DNA from: an uncultured Blautia sp.
GTDB lineage: Bacteria; Bacillota; Clostridia; Lachnospirales; Lachnospiraceae
DNA length: 29,598 nt
Direction of reading: 5' to 3'
Assembly (NCBI RefSeq): GCF_934372025.1
Contig: NZ_CAKROJ010000028.1
Coordinates: 1 to 29,598, forward strand
The notes under the pieces: model-generated
Databases searched by the model: none
Seen by the model: only the letters and a program-made list of their open reading frames with translations
Told to the model about the DNA's origin: nothing
In this document: piece by piece, positions 5,849 to 14,118 of the stretch
Layout of the letters: each line of letters begins with the position of its first letter
Numbering within the stretch: the stretch's first letter is position 1
Position numbers and translations under genes: made by a program

Positions 5849-6880
5849 TTAACATTTTTCTGCTATTTCATAAATCAGTCGTTCTGTGTCATCCCATCCA
5901 AGACATGGGTCAGTAATAGAACATCCCGGAGTCATATGATCGCTGATATCCTGACGGCCTTCCAAAAGATAACTTTCAATCATGACACCCTTAACAAGTT
6001 TTTTGATATCAGGGTTATAGCTGCGGCTGTGAAGAACTTCGCTTACGATACGAATCTGCTCCCGATATTTCTTGTTGGAGTTGGAGTGATTGGCATCTAC
6101 GATCACAGCTGGATTCAGAAGGTCTTTCTGGGAATATAAGTCATAAAGTCGCATAAGGTCTTCATAATGATAATTAGGAATGGTCTGGCCATATTTATCA
6201 ACACCGCCACGGAGGATAGTGTGAGCCAGATCATTACCGGAAGTTTCTACATCACATCCACGATAAATGAAATGGTGAGGATGTTGAGCAGCAGTAACAG
6301 AATTCAGCATAACGGAAAGATCTCCGCTGGTAGGATTTTTCATTCCTACAGGAATATCCATTCCACTGGCAGTCAGACGATGCTGCTGATTTTCTACAGA
6401 ACGTGCACCAACTGCTTCATAAGAAAGAATATCGTCAAGATAACTTCTGTTCTCAGGATAGAGCATTTCATCAGCAGATGAAAGACCGGTTTCCTGCATG
6501 ACACGCATATGCATCTTTCGGATAGCAATGATTCCGGCAAGAAGATCCGGTGCTTTGTCAGGCTCTGGCTGATGAAGCATTCCCTTGTAGCCATCGCCGG
6601 TAGTACGCGGTTTGTTGGTATATACTCGCGGAATGATCATCAATTTATCAGATACTTTGTCAGATACCTTTTTCAGACGGTTTACATATTCACATACGGT
6701 GTCTTCATTATCTGCAGAACAAGGACCGACCAGAACGATGAATTTGTCAGATTCACCGGTAAAGATGCGACGGATTTCCTGGTCACGTGTTTTCTTGATC
6801 GTTTTTAGTTCATTACTGAGTGGGTATTCATTTTTCAGAACCTCAGGAAGTGGAAGTTCGTGATTGATTTTAATTGACAT
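5849..6880 (-). CDS. aroF: 3-deoxy-7-phosphoheptulonate synthase (class I DAHP synthase)
   Basis: This enzyme condenses phosphoenolpyruvate with erythrose 4-phosphate, the first step of the shikimate pathway to aromatic amino acids. The 343-aa length and motifs match the AroF/G/H family: VGPCSA, NKPRTTGDGYKG (substrate phosphate binding), ARSVENQQHRLTASG, GMKNPTSGD and the metal-site segment VDANHSNSNKKYREQ. The start follows a clear GGAGG site. The AroF/AroG/AroH subtype, and thus which amino acid inhibits it, cannot be decided from sequence alone; the symbol is generic. No T-box or trp-type attenuator is visible in the short leader. The gene has its own extended -10 promoter, with a 12-bp palindrome just upstream, and no other aro gene is adjacent. 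Confidence 0.95.
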   Translation of the reverse strand: MSIKINHELPLPEVLKNEYPLSNELKTIKKTRDQEIRRIFTGESDKFIVLVGPCSADNEDTVCEYVNRLKKVSDKVSDKLMIIPRVYTNKPRTTGDGYKGMLHQPEPDKAPDLLAGIIAIRKMHMRVMQETGLSSADEMLYPENRSYLDDILSYEAVGARSVENQQHRLTASGMDIPVGMKNPTSGDLSVMLNSVTAAQHPHHFIYRGCDVETSGNDLAHTILRGGVDKYGQTIPNYHYEDLMRLYDLYSQKDLLNPAVIVDANHSNSNKKYREQIRIVSEVLHSRSYNPDIKKLVKGVMIESYLLEGRQDISDHMTPGCSITDPCLGWDDTERLIYEIAEKC

Positions 6881-6938
6881 TTTAGATTTCCTCCATGGTT
6901 CCTTTTAAACAGGAACAGTACTTTTTTTACTGCCTAAC

Positions 6939-6967
6939 AGTATAGCACGTTATCTGAAAAAAATAAA
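6939..6967 (-). promoter_or_regulatory. Extended -10 promoter of the DAHP synthase gene
   Basis: On the minus strand the sequence reads TGCTATACT (-10 TATACT, complement of 6939-6944, with the TGn extension). A weak -35, TTTATT, lies 17 nt upstream. The roughly 50-nt leader holds two small hairpins, CAGTA/TACTG and GTTCC/GGAAC, the second next to the ribosome binding site. Confidence 0.55.
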
Positions 6968-6972
6968 GGAAA

Positions 6973-6984
6973 TTAACGCGTTAA
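6973..6984. promoter_or_regulatory. 12-bp palindrome upstream of the DAHP synthase promoter
   Basis: TTAACGCGTTAA is a perfect palindrome six bases upstream of the predicted -35 box and just past the 3' end of the nicotinate phosphoribosyltransferase gene. It could be a regulator site. A central CG inside AT-rich arms is typical of LacI-family operators, but I cannot name the regulator. Confidence 0.35.
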
Positions 6985-7003
6985 ATTGACACAGTAAAAA
7001 ACT

Positions 7004-8467
7004 TTAATCGAGAGCTTTTTCGCTCATTTCCTCAAGCAGATTTTTCTTGAGATCATATAATTTCTGAGAAAGATCAACATATACCTTCTGCGGATTAACC
7101 AGACGACGGGATTCATCCCACAAAGTGTTCTGTTCTTTCTGACAGTATTCACGGAGCTCCATAACTTCCGGAGAGGTATAGATACGTTTGCCTTCACGGA
7201 TAACAGGAACAAGAAGTTCGCGGAGTTCATAAGTGCCGCCAAGTACTTTGGTCTTTTTCCAGGTATCAATTGGGTCAAAAATAATCATGTTTTCTTCCGG
7301 ATTGAATACCTCGTCTGCCAGGCAGATCAGATCAGCTTTAATCTTGCCTGTAGATTTGCTGTAGATACGGTAAACAGTCTTGTTTCCAGGATTGGTAACC
7401 TTCTCTGTATTCTCAGACAGCTTGATCTTAGGAATAAAGTTGTTGCTGTCTGTATCTTTGACGGCAGCGAGTTTGTATACACCACCGAAAGCCGGATTGT
7501 CTTTACTGGTAATAAGATTAGTTCCAACACCCCAGGAATTGATCTTGGCATCCTGTGTCTTAAGGCTGTCGATCAGGTATTCATCCAGATCACTGGATGC
7601 AGAAATAATTGCATCGTCAAATCCGGCAGCTGCCAGCATTTTGTAGGCTTCTTTAGAAAGATATGCAAGGTCACCACTGTCAATGCGGATTCCATAATGA
7701 GTGAGTTTAACGCCCTCTTCCCGCATCTCCTCGAAAACACGAATGGCATTTGGAACACCGGATTTCAAAACATCGTAAGTGTCTACCAGCAGTGTGCAGG
7801 AATTCGGATACATTTTTGCATAGGTTTTGAATGCGGTATATTCGTCTGGGAAACTCATGATCCAGCTGTGTGCGTGGGTTCCAAGTACTGGTACATGGAA
7901 CATCTGACCGGTCAGGACATTGGAAGTGCCGACACATCCACCGATGACTGCAGCACGTGCACCATAAATGCCGGCATCTGGTCCCTGAGCGCGGCGAAGA
8001 CCGAATTCCATGATTCCGTCACCGCGTGCGGCATAACAAACTCTGGCAGCTTTGGTTGCAATCAGACTCTGATGATTAATGATATTCAGGATGGCAGTTT
8101 CTATAAGCTGTGCCTCCATGATCGGAGCAATGACTTTGACAAGTGGCTCTCTTGGAAATACAACAGTTCCTTCTGGAATTGCATAAATGTCTCCGGTGAA
8201 ATGGAAGGATCTTAAGTATTCCAGAAAATCATCTTCAAAAATATGAAGGCTTCGGAGGTAGTCAATATCTTCAGCTGTAAAATGAAGGGTTTCAATATAT
8301 TCAATCATCTGTTCCAGACCGGCAGTGATGGCAAAACTGCCGCCACATGGGTTGTTGCGATAAAACATATCAAAGATTACAGTCTGGTTAGTCGGATTTT
8401 TAAAATAGCCCTGCATCATGGTTAATTCATATAAATCGGTGAGCAGGGTCAGATTGTTTGCTCTCAT
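7004..8467 (-). CDS. pncB: Nicotinate phosphoribosyltransferase
   Basis: This enzyme joins nicotinate and PRPP to make nicotinate mononucleotide, the Preiss-Handler salvage route to NAD. The 487-aa product belongs to the longer bacterial/eukaryotic NAPRT form rather than the roughly 400-aa E. coli form. Visible motifs are LTDLYELTMMQGYF at the N-terminus, EFGLRRAQGPDAG (154-166), GTHAHSW (196-202) with the phosphorylated His expected at H200, and RIDSGDLAYLS in the PRPP-binding region. The ATG follows AAGGAGAAAT at good spacing. It has its own promoter and is separated from aroF by about 120 nt, with no strong terminator after it, so some read-through into aroF is possible. Confidence 0.95.
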   Translation of the reverse strand: MRANNLTLLTDLYELTMMQGYFKNPTNQTVIFDMFYRNNPCGGSFAITAGLEQMIEYIETLHFTAEDIDYLRSLHIFEDDFLEYLRSFHFTGDIYAIPEGTVVFPREPLVKVIAPIMEAQLIETAILNIINHQSLIATKAARVCYAARGDGIMEFGLRRAQGPDAGIYGARAAVIGGCVGTSNVLTGQMFHVPVLGTHAHSWIMSFPDEYTAFKTYAKMYPNSCTLLVDTYDVLKSGVPNAIRVFEEMREEGVKLTHYGIRIDSGDLAYLSKEAYKMLAAAGFDDAIISASSDLDEYLIDSLKTQDAKINSWGVGTNLITSKDNPAFGGVYKLAAVKDTDSNNFIPKIKLSENTEKVTNPGNKTVYRIYSKSTGKIKADLICLADEVFNPEENMIIFDPIDTWKKTKVLGGTYELRELLVPVIREGKRIYTSPEVMELREYCQKEQNTLWDESRRLVNPQKVYVDLSQKLYDLKKNLLEEMSEKALD

Positions 8468-8502
8468 CTGATTTCTCCTTTTTAATTTGTTAAGGTGAAC
8501 TT

Positions 8503-8511
8503 ATTATAACA
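8503..8511 (-). promoter_or_regulatory. Extended -10 promoter of pncB
   Basis: The minus strand reads TGTTATAAT, a perfect -10 with the TGn extension, about 36 nt upstream of the pncB start. The -35 region is poor. The stretch from here to 8640 holds no gene. Confidence 0.5.
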
Positions 8512-8597
8512 TTATTCCTGTAGAACGGCATTAAAATTTTATCTGACAGAAAAGAATCTTTATAAAAAACGGTTCTGTGCATAAATGAAAAACAGGA

Positions 8598-8670
8598 CAA
8601 AAAAAATATCAGAAAAAAATTAAAAAAATTTAAAAAAGGGGTTGATTTTTTTGAAAGCATGTAATATAAT
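8598..8670 (+). promoter_or_regulatory. Strong sigma-A promoter with A-tract upstream element for tRNA-Gln
   Basis: TTGATT (8642-8647) and a perfect TATAAT (8665-8670) are separated by 17 nt. Directly upstream (8598-8637) is a series of A-tracts of 6 to 8 bases, resembling an UP element that contacts the polymerase alpha subunit. The promoter lies about 40 nt before the tRNA-Gln gene. Confidence 0.8.
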
Positions 8671-8710
8671 AACATTCGTCGCGAGCGATAAGCAAGCGAA
8701 AAACAAATAA

Positions 8711-8782
8711 AGGGCTATCGCCAAACGGTAAGGCAACGGACTCTGACTCCGTCATCTCAAGGTTCGAATCCTTGTAGCCCTG
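8711..8782 (+). tRNA. tRNA-Gln (anticodon CUG)
   Basis: The cloverleaf is complete: acceptor AGGGCTA pairs with TAGCCCT, the D arm is the glutamine-typical TCGCCAAACGGTAAGGCA, the anticodon stem is ACGGA/TCCGT with loop CTCTGAC (anticodon CTG), and the T arm contains GGTTCGAATCC. The discriminator base is G, and CCA is not encoded. It reads CAG codons. Confidence 0.95.
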
Positions 8783-8790
8783 CTAAGTTG

Positions 8791-8816
8791 AGCACCTCGG
8801 AAGAGGTGCTTTTTTC
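8791..8816 (+). terminator. Rho-independent terminator of tRNA-Gln
   Basis: AGCACCTC (8791-8798) and GAGGTGCT (8803-8810) form a perfect 8-bp stem with a GGAA tetraloop, followed by at least five T. It ends the tRNA transcript, though some read-through may reach the thioesterase gene 50 nt further on. Confidence 0.93.
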
Positions 8817-8868
8817 TTTATATTGCAATAGGAATAGCAAAACAGAAGCTTATAAGGAGAGTGAAGGT

Positions 8869-9588
8869 ATGGCATATAGTTTCAGCGGACGTGTTCGCTA
8901 CAGTGAAATTGGAGAAAATGGATTATTGACACTGCCAGGGATTTTAAATTATTTTCAAGACTGTAGTACCTTTCAGTCAGAAGAAGTGGGTCTTGGAATA
9001 GAAGTTCTGAAAGAAAGAAAGCGGTTCTGGGTATTGTCGGCATGGCAGGTGATTGTAGAACGTTATCCATATATGGGAGAAGAAATAAGAATTTCTACCT
9101 GGGCATATGGATTCAGAGGTTTTATGGGAATGCGTAATTTCACAATGGAAACGGAAGGTGGAGAGCGTCTGGCGTATGCCAATACTTTCTGGACATATAT
9201 CAATGCAGAAAATGGTCTTCCAGTGCGTCTGGAGGAAAAAGACACTGAGGGATATATCGGAAAAGAAGGAAAGTTCGAAACCAAATTAGAGATGAATTAT
9301 GCACCAAGAAAGATTGTGATTCCAGAAAAATGTGAGAACCAGGAATCTTTTACTGTGCAGAAACATCATCTGGATACGAATCATCATGTAAATAACAGTC
9401 AGTATGTACAGATGGCAATGGATTATCTACCGGAAGGTTTTCAGATTCGTCAGATGCGGGCTGAATATAAACAACAGGCAAGATTAAATGATATAATATA
9501 TCCGTCAAGAGCAACAAATGAAGAAAAAATAACGATTCTTCTGAATGATCAGAAGGGTGAACCATATGCAATCGTGGAATTTGAATAA
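8869..9588 (+). CDS. Acyl-ACP thioesterase
   Basis: This enzyme hydrolyses acyl-ACP to release free fatty acids, ending or bypassing type II fatty acid synthesis. The start is the ATG at 8869 after AAGGAGAG; the frame stays open upstream into the tRNA terminator but that part is not plausible coding. The 239-aa product is a double hotdog protein of the plant FatA/FatB-like family (Acyl-ACP_TE). The first hotdog holds VRYSEIG and LPGILNYFQDCST; the second holds the conserved HHLDTNHHVNNSQYVQMAMD, containing the Asn-His pair used in catalysis. No other fatty acid gene is nearby. No promoter of its own is obvious between the tRNA terminator and the gene. Confidence 0.93.
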   Translation: MAYSFSGRVRYSEIGENGLLTLPGILNYFQDCSTFQSEEVGLGIEVLKERKRFWVLSAWQVIVERYPYMGEEIRISTWAYGFRGFMGMRNFTMETEGGERLAYANTFWTYINAENGLPVRLEEKDTEGYIGKEGKFETKLEMNYAPRKIVIPEKCENQESFTVQKHHLDTNHHVNNSQYVQMAMDYLPEGFQIRQMRAEYKQQARLNDIIYPSRATNEEKITILLNDQKGEPYAIVEFE

Positions 9589-9663
9589 AATTCTGTAATT
9601 GCGGCAGATGGTATCGGTTGATAAGAAATGAAAGAATATATATAGAAAAATCGGAGGATGAAT

Positions 9664-10506
9664 ATGATCGAATTAGGAAAGAAACAGACTTTACTTGTGG
9701 TGAAGACCGTAGATTTTGGTGTGTATCTTGCAGAAGATATGAATGCAGATACAAAACACCAGGTACTTTTGCCGGCAAAACAGGTTCCGGCGGGTATAAA
9801 AGCAGGAGACAAACTGGAAGTTTTTATTTATAAGGATTCACAGGATCGTCTGATCGCAACAACAAATGAGCCGCGTCTTATGGTGGGACAGGCAGGACTT
9901 CTGAAAGTAAAACAGGTGACAAGAATAGGTGCATTTCTTGACTGGGGGCTGGAGAAAGACCTTCTGCTTCCATATCACGAGCAGACAACACGTATTTTTG
10001 AAGGGCAGGAATGTCTGGTCGCTGTTTATGTAGATAAAAGCAGCCGTCTTTGTGCAACAATGAAAGTATATCCGTATCTGTCAAAGGAAGCACCATATAA
10101 AGAAGGTGATCAGGTAAAGGGCCGTGTTTACCAGATCAGTGATAATTTTGGAGTGTTTGTTGCAGTTGATAATAAATATTCTGCATTGATTCCGGCAAGA
10201 GAGGCAAAAGGAAAATACCGTCCGGGAACAGTTCTTGATCTGCGTGTGACCAGAGTAAAAGAAGATGGCAAAATAGATGTCAGTGACCGTCAGGAGGCTT
10301 ATCTCCAGATCAATGAGGATGCAGAAAGTGTTCTGAGTATTATAGAAGAATTTGCAGGAGTACTTCCTTTTGATGACAAAGCTTCACCGGAGGTGATCCG
10401 AAGAGAATTCGGCCTGAGTAAAAATGCATTTAAACGTGCTATTGGACATCTTCTGAAAGAAGGTAAGATTCAGATAAAAGACCGTAGAATTTATCTGATC
10501 AAATAG
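9664..10506 (+). CDS. cvfB: CvfB-like S1 RNA-binding protein
   Basis: CvfB (YitL in B. subtilis) is a nucleic-acid-binding protein linked in S. aureus to virulence regulation and RNA turnover. Of two in-frame ATGs I prefer 9664, since CGGAGG lies 6 nt upstream, while the first ATG at 9658 directly touches that site. The product has 280 aa, close to the family length of about 280-300. It shows three S1-like barrels: about 1-60 (VVKTVDFGVYLAED), 65-130 (VTRIGAFLDWGLEKDLLLPY) and 145-205 (VYQISDNFGVFVAVDNKYSALIP). A winged-helix end (about 225-280) follows, with PEVIRREFGLSKNAFKRAIG. It precedes dnaE by 43 nt with no terminator, so they may be co-transcribed. Confidence 0.9.
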   Translation: MIELGKKQTLLVVKTVDFGVYLAEDMNADTKHQVLLPAKQVPAGIKAGDKLEVFIYKDSQDRLIATTNEPRLMVGQAGLLKVKQVTRIGAFLDWGLEKDLLLPYHEQTTRIFEGQECLVAVYVDKSSRLCATMKVYPYLSKEAPYKEGDQVKGRVYQISDNFGVFVAVDNKYSALIPAREAKGKYRPGTVLDLRVTRVKEDGKIDVSDRQEAYLQINEDAESVLSIIEEFAGVLPFDDKASPEVIRREFGLSKNAFKRAIGHLLKEGKIQIKDRRIYLIK

Positions 10507-10549
10507 TATTTACAATATTTGAATCTGCGCTTGAGTAAAGGAAAAAATT

Positions 10550-13500
10550 ATGAATTTTACACATCTCCATGTTCATACAGAATACAGTCTTCTGGATGGT
10601 TCAAATAAGATAAAAGAATATGTGGCCCGTGTTAAAGAACTTGGCATGGACAGTGCTGCTATTACAGATCATGGTGTAATGTATGGAGTGATCGATTTTT
10701 ATCGTGCAGCAAGAGCAGCGGGCATCAATCCGATCCTTGGATGCGAAGTTTATGTTGCACCGGGGTCACGTTTTGACCGTGAAGCAGGAAGCGGAGAAGA
10801 TCGATATTATCATCTGGTACTGCTGGCAGAAAATAACCAGGGATACAGTAATCTGATGAAAATTGTTTCCAAAGGATTTGTTGAGGGATTTTATTACAAA
10901 CCACGTGTGGATCTTCAGCTTCTGGAAAAATATCATGAAGGAATTATTGCTTTAAGTGCGTGTCTTGCCGGTGAGGTGGCAAGATTCCTGACAAGGGGAA
11001 TGTATGAAGATGCCAAGTCAGCAGCACTTCGTTATCAGGACATTTTCGGAAAAGGAAATTTTTTCCTGGAACTTCAGGATCATGGCATTCCGGAACAGCA
11101 GAATGTAAATCAACAGCTTCTTAAAATGCACCGGGAAACAGGAATTGATCTGGTCGCAACAAATGATGTACATTATACACTTGCAGAGGATGCACAGCCG
11201 CATGATGTATTGCTCTGTCTGCAGACAGGTAAGAAGTTGTCAGATACGGATCGTATGCGTTATGAGGGCGGTCAGTATTATGTGAAATCACCGGAAGAGA
11301 TGGAAAGGCTTTTTCCATATGCAACAGAAGCACTTGAAAATACACATAAGATTGCACAGCGTTGTCATGTGGAAATAGAATTTGGTGTTACAAAGCTTCC
11401 GAAATTTGGTGTTCCGGATGGATATACTTCATGGGAATATCTTAATGAGCTTTGTTTTAAAGGACTTGAAGAACGTTATCAGCCAGTAACAGAGGCGCTG
11501 AAAGAAAGATTGAACTATGAACTTTCTACGATCAGAAATATGGGATATGTTGATTATTTCCTGATCGTATGGGACTTTATCAAATATGCCCGTGATCATG
11601 ATATTATGGTTGGACCGGGACGTGGTTCAGCAGCAGGAAGTCTGGTTGCATATACACTGGGAATTACACAGCTGGATCCGATTCGGTATGATCTGCTGTT
11701 TGAACGATTTCTGAATCCGGAACGAGTGTCGATGCCGGATATTGATGTTGATTTCTGCTTCGAAAGAAGACAGGAGGTCATTGATTATGTAAGAAGAAAA
11801 TACGGAGATGACTGTGTTGTTCAGATTGTTACATTTGGTACGCTGGCGGCCCGTGGTGTTATCCGTGATGTTGGTCGTGTAATGGATCTGCCATATGCGC
11901 AGGTAGATACGATTGCCAAAATGATTCCGCAGGAATTAAATATTACAATTGATAAGGCTCTGCAAATGAATCCGGAGCTTAAGAAGGCTTATGAAGATGA
12001 AAAAGAGATTCATGAACTGATCGATACGGCAAAACGTCTTGAGGGACTGCCGCGTCATACTTCCATGCATGCTGCGGGAGTAGTGATCAGTCAGAAGGAT
12101 GTTTCGGAATATGTACCGCTGTCCAGAGCATCAGATGGCTCAATCGTTACACAGTTTACGATGACCACTCTGGAAGAGCTTGGACTTCTGAAAATGGATT
12201 TTCTGGGACTTCGTACACTGACTGTTATCCAGAATGCCGTACATCTGGTTGAACAGGATACCGGAGTGAAACTGGATATGCAGCAGATTGACTATAATGA
12301 CAAAAGGGTTCTTGATTCTCTTGGAACAGGAAGATCTGATGGCGTTTTTCAGTTGGAAAGTGCGGGAATGAAGAACTTTATGAAGGAACTGAAGCCACAG
12401 AGTCTGGAAGATGTGATCGCAGGAATTTCTCTTTACCGTCCGGGACCGATGGATTTTATTCCACAGTATATTCGAGGAAAAAATCGTCCGGATACGATCA
12501 AATATGATTGTCCGCAGCTGGAACCGATTCTGAAACCAACCTATGGATGTATTGTTTATCAGGAGCAGGTTATGCAGATTGTACGTAATCTGGCGGGGTA
12601 TACGCTTGGTCGAAGTGACCTGGTGCGCCGTGCGATGTCCAAGAAAAAAGCTGCTGTTATGGAGAAGGAACGCCAGAATTTTGTTTATGGAAATGAGGAA
12701 GAAGGTGTACCTGGCTGCATTGCAAATGGAATCTCGGAGCAGACAGCAAATAAGATCTATGATGATATGACAGATTTTGCAAAATATGCGTTTAACAAAT
12801 CACATGCAGCAGCGTATGCAGTTGTTTCTTATCAGACAGCGTTTCTGAAATATTATTATCCGGTAGAATTTATGGCTGCTCTTATGACATCTGTGATTGA
12901 AATGCCAAATAAAGTGGCTGAATATATTCAGGTGTGCAGACAAATGAACATTAAGATCCTGCCGCCGGATGTTAACAGAGGTGCTTATGGCTTCTCTGTT
13001 GATAATGGATCAATTCGCTATGGACTTTCTGCGATCAAGAGTGTGGGAAGACCGGTAATTAATGCATTGGTGGAAGAAAGAGAAATAAATGGGGAATATC
13101 GTTCGCTTAAGGATTTTATAGAGCGGCTTACAGGAACAGTAAATAAGCGTGCAATTGAGAATTTTATCAAGGCCGGTGCGCTGGACTGTATGGAAGGTAA
13201 TCGCCGTCAGAAGATGCTTGTTTACGGGCAGATTGTGGACAGCATTGCACAGGAGAAGAAGAATTCTTTTGCCGGACAGATGAGTCTCTTTGATCTGGTG
13301 AGTGAAGAAGATAAAAAAGATTATGAGATTCGTATGCCGGATGTGGAAGAATATGATAAAGATATGGTTCTTGCTTTTGAAAAAGATGTTCTGGGTATTT
13401 ATCTCAGTGGTCATCCGCTGGAAAAATACCGTAATATCATGGAAAAAATGATATCTGCTCGAACTATAGATTTTCAGCCGGATGATGAAACCGGTATTCC

Positions 13501-14023
13501 GAAGGTGTATGACGGACAGAAAGTGATCATCGGTGGTATGATCACAGAGAAGACGATTAAATATACCAGAAATAATAAAGTGATGGCATTCCTGACAATG
13601 GAAGATCTGATGGGAACCGTGGAGATTGTTGTATTTCCAAGGGATTATGAAAAATGGCAGGCTATGATCAATGAAGATGCAAGGGTATTTATTCAGGGGC
13701 GTGTCAATGCAGAGGATGACAAACCAAGTAAACTCATTCTGGAGAAGGTTCGGTCTTTTGAAGATATGCCGCGGGAAATCTGGATTCAGTTCAGTGATAA
13801 AGAGGAATATACGCAGAAAGCAGAGGAACTTTTGAAGGAGCTTGCAAATGCCCAGGGAAATGCTTCTTCTGCAGTTGTGATATATCTGAAAGATGTAAAT
13901 GCCATGAAGCGTCTTCCTGCCGTATATCATGTCCAGATCACAGAATATCTGTTGGAAGACCTAAGGAAAAAATATGGAGAATCCAACGTTAAACTTGTGG
14001 AAAGAGTATTGAAAAACTTCTGA
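10550..14023 (+). CDS. dnaE: DNA polymerase III alpha subunit (DnaE)
   Basis: This is the DnaE-type replicative polymerase; in Firmicutes it normally works beside PolC, extending primers on the lagging strand. The 1157-aa product has the full family layout: a PHP domain at the start (FTHLHVHTEYSLLDG), the polymerase palm with catalytic D399 and D401 in MPDIDVDF and D550 in KMDFLGLRTL, GPGRGSAAGSLVAY, HTSMHAAGVVIS, and fingers including FNKSHAAAYAVVSYQTAF. A helix-hairpin-helix region follows, then an OB fold near residues 990-1065 (VIIGGMITEKTIKYTRNNKV) and a short C-terminal domain. The C-terminal tail differs from E. coli DnaE, as usual for Gram-positive DnaE1. The start ATG follows AAAGGAAAA. 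The gene is intact. Confidence 0.97.
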   Translation: MNFTHLHVHTEYSLLDGSNKIKEYVARVKELGMDSAAITDHGVMYGVIDFYRAARAAGINPILGCEVYVAPGSRFDREAGSGEDRYYHLVLLAENNQGYSNLMKIVSKGFVEGFYYKPRVDLQLLEKYHEGIIALSACLAGEVARFLTRGMYEDAKSAALRYQDIFGKGNFFLELQDHGIPEQQNVNQQLLKMHRETGIDLVATNDVHYTLAEDAQPHDVLLCLQTGKKLSDTDRMRYEGGQYYVKSPEEMERLFPYATEALENTHKIAQRCHVEIEFGVTKLPKFGVPDGYTSWEYLNELCFKGLEERYQPVTEALKERLNYELSTIRNMGYVDYFLIVWDFIKYARDHDIMVGPGRGSAAGSLVAYTLGITQLDPIRYDLLFERFLNPERVSMPDIDVDFCFERRQEVIDYVRRKYGDDCVVQIVTFGTLAARGVIRDVGRVMDLPYAQVDTIAKMIPQELNITIDKALQMNPELKKAYEDEKEIHELIDTAKRLEGLPRHTSMHAAGVVISQKDVSEYVPLSRASDGSIVTQFTMTTLEELGLLKMDFLGLRTLTVIQNAVHLVEQDTGVKLDMQQIDYNDKRVLDSLGTGRSDGVFQLESAGMKNFMKELKPQSLEDVIAGISLYRPGPMDFIPQYIRGKNRPDTIKYDCPQLEPILKPTYGCIVYQEQVMQIVRNLAGYTLGRSDLVRRAMSKKKAAVMEKERQNFVYGNEEEGVPGCIANGISEQTANKIYDDMTDFAKYAFNKSHAAAYAVVSYQTAFLKYYYPVEFMAALMTSVIEMPNKVAEYIQVCRQMNIKILPPDVNRGAYGFSVDNGSIRYGLSAIKSVGRPVINALVEEREINGEYRSLKDFIERLTGTVNKRAIENFIKAGALDCMEGNRRQKMLVYGQIVDSIAQEKKNSFAGQMSLFDLVSEEDKKDYEIRMPDVEEYDKDMVLAFEKDVLGIYLSGHPLEKYRNIMEKMISARTIDFQPDDETGIPKVYDGQKVIIGGMITEKTIKYTRNNKVMAFLTMEDLMGTVEIVVFPRDYEKWQAMINEDARVFIQGRVNAEDDKPSKLILEKVRSFEDMPREIWIQFSDKEEYTQKAEELLKELANAQGNASSAVVIYLKDVNAMKRLPAVYHVQITEYLLEDLRKKYGESNVKLVERVLKNF

Positions 14024-14067
14024 AAATGCTTTAAACTATACTTCGAATATGTGTAGAAGAGACAACA

Positions 14068-14099
14068 AGATTTCTTATTATATGTGAGAAAAGAAATCT
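14068..14099. promoter_or_regulatory. Inverted repeat in the dnaE-pfkA gap
   Basis: AGATTTCTT (14068-14076) and AAGAAATCT (14091-14099) are perfect 9-bp arms around a 14-nt spacer, ending 5 nt before the pfkA ribosome binding site. It lacks a T-run, so it is not a classic terminator; an operator or a leader hairpin influencing pfkA translation is possible. No convincing promoter was seen in this 95-nt gap. Confidence 0.35.
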
Positions 14100-14118
14100 G
14101 GAGATGGAGGAATGAATC

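Noticed and set aside
8788..8868. Upstream extension of the thioesterase frame
   Set aside because: It runs into the tRNA-Gln terminator, and the ATG at 8869 has a good ribosome binding site and the expected family N-terminus.
13010..13930. A 306-codon open frame antisense to the 3' part of dnaE
   Set aside because: Its product is Phe/His/Ile-rich, with no domain and no ribosome binding site, and it mirrors the codon pattern of dnaE; it is a shadow.
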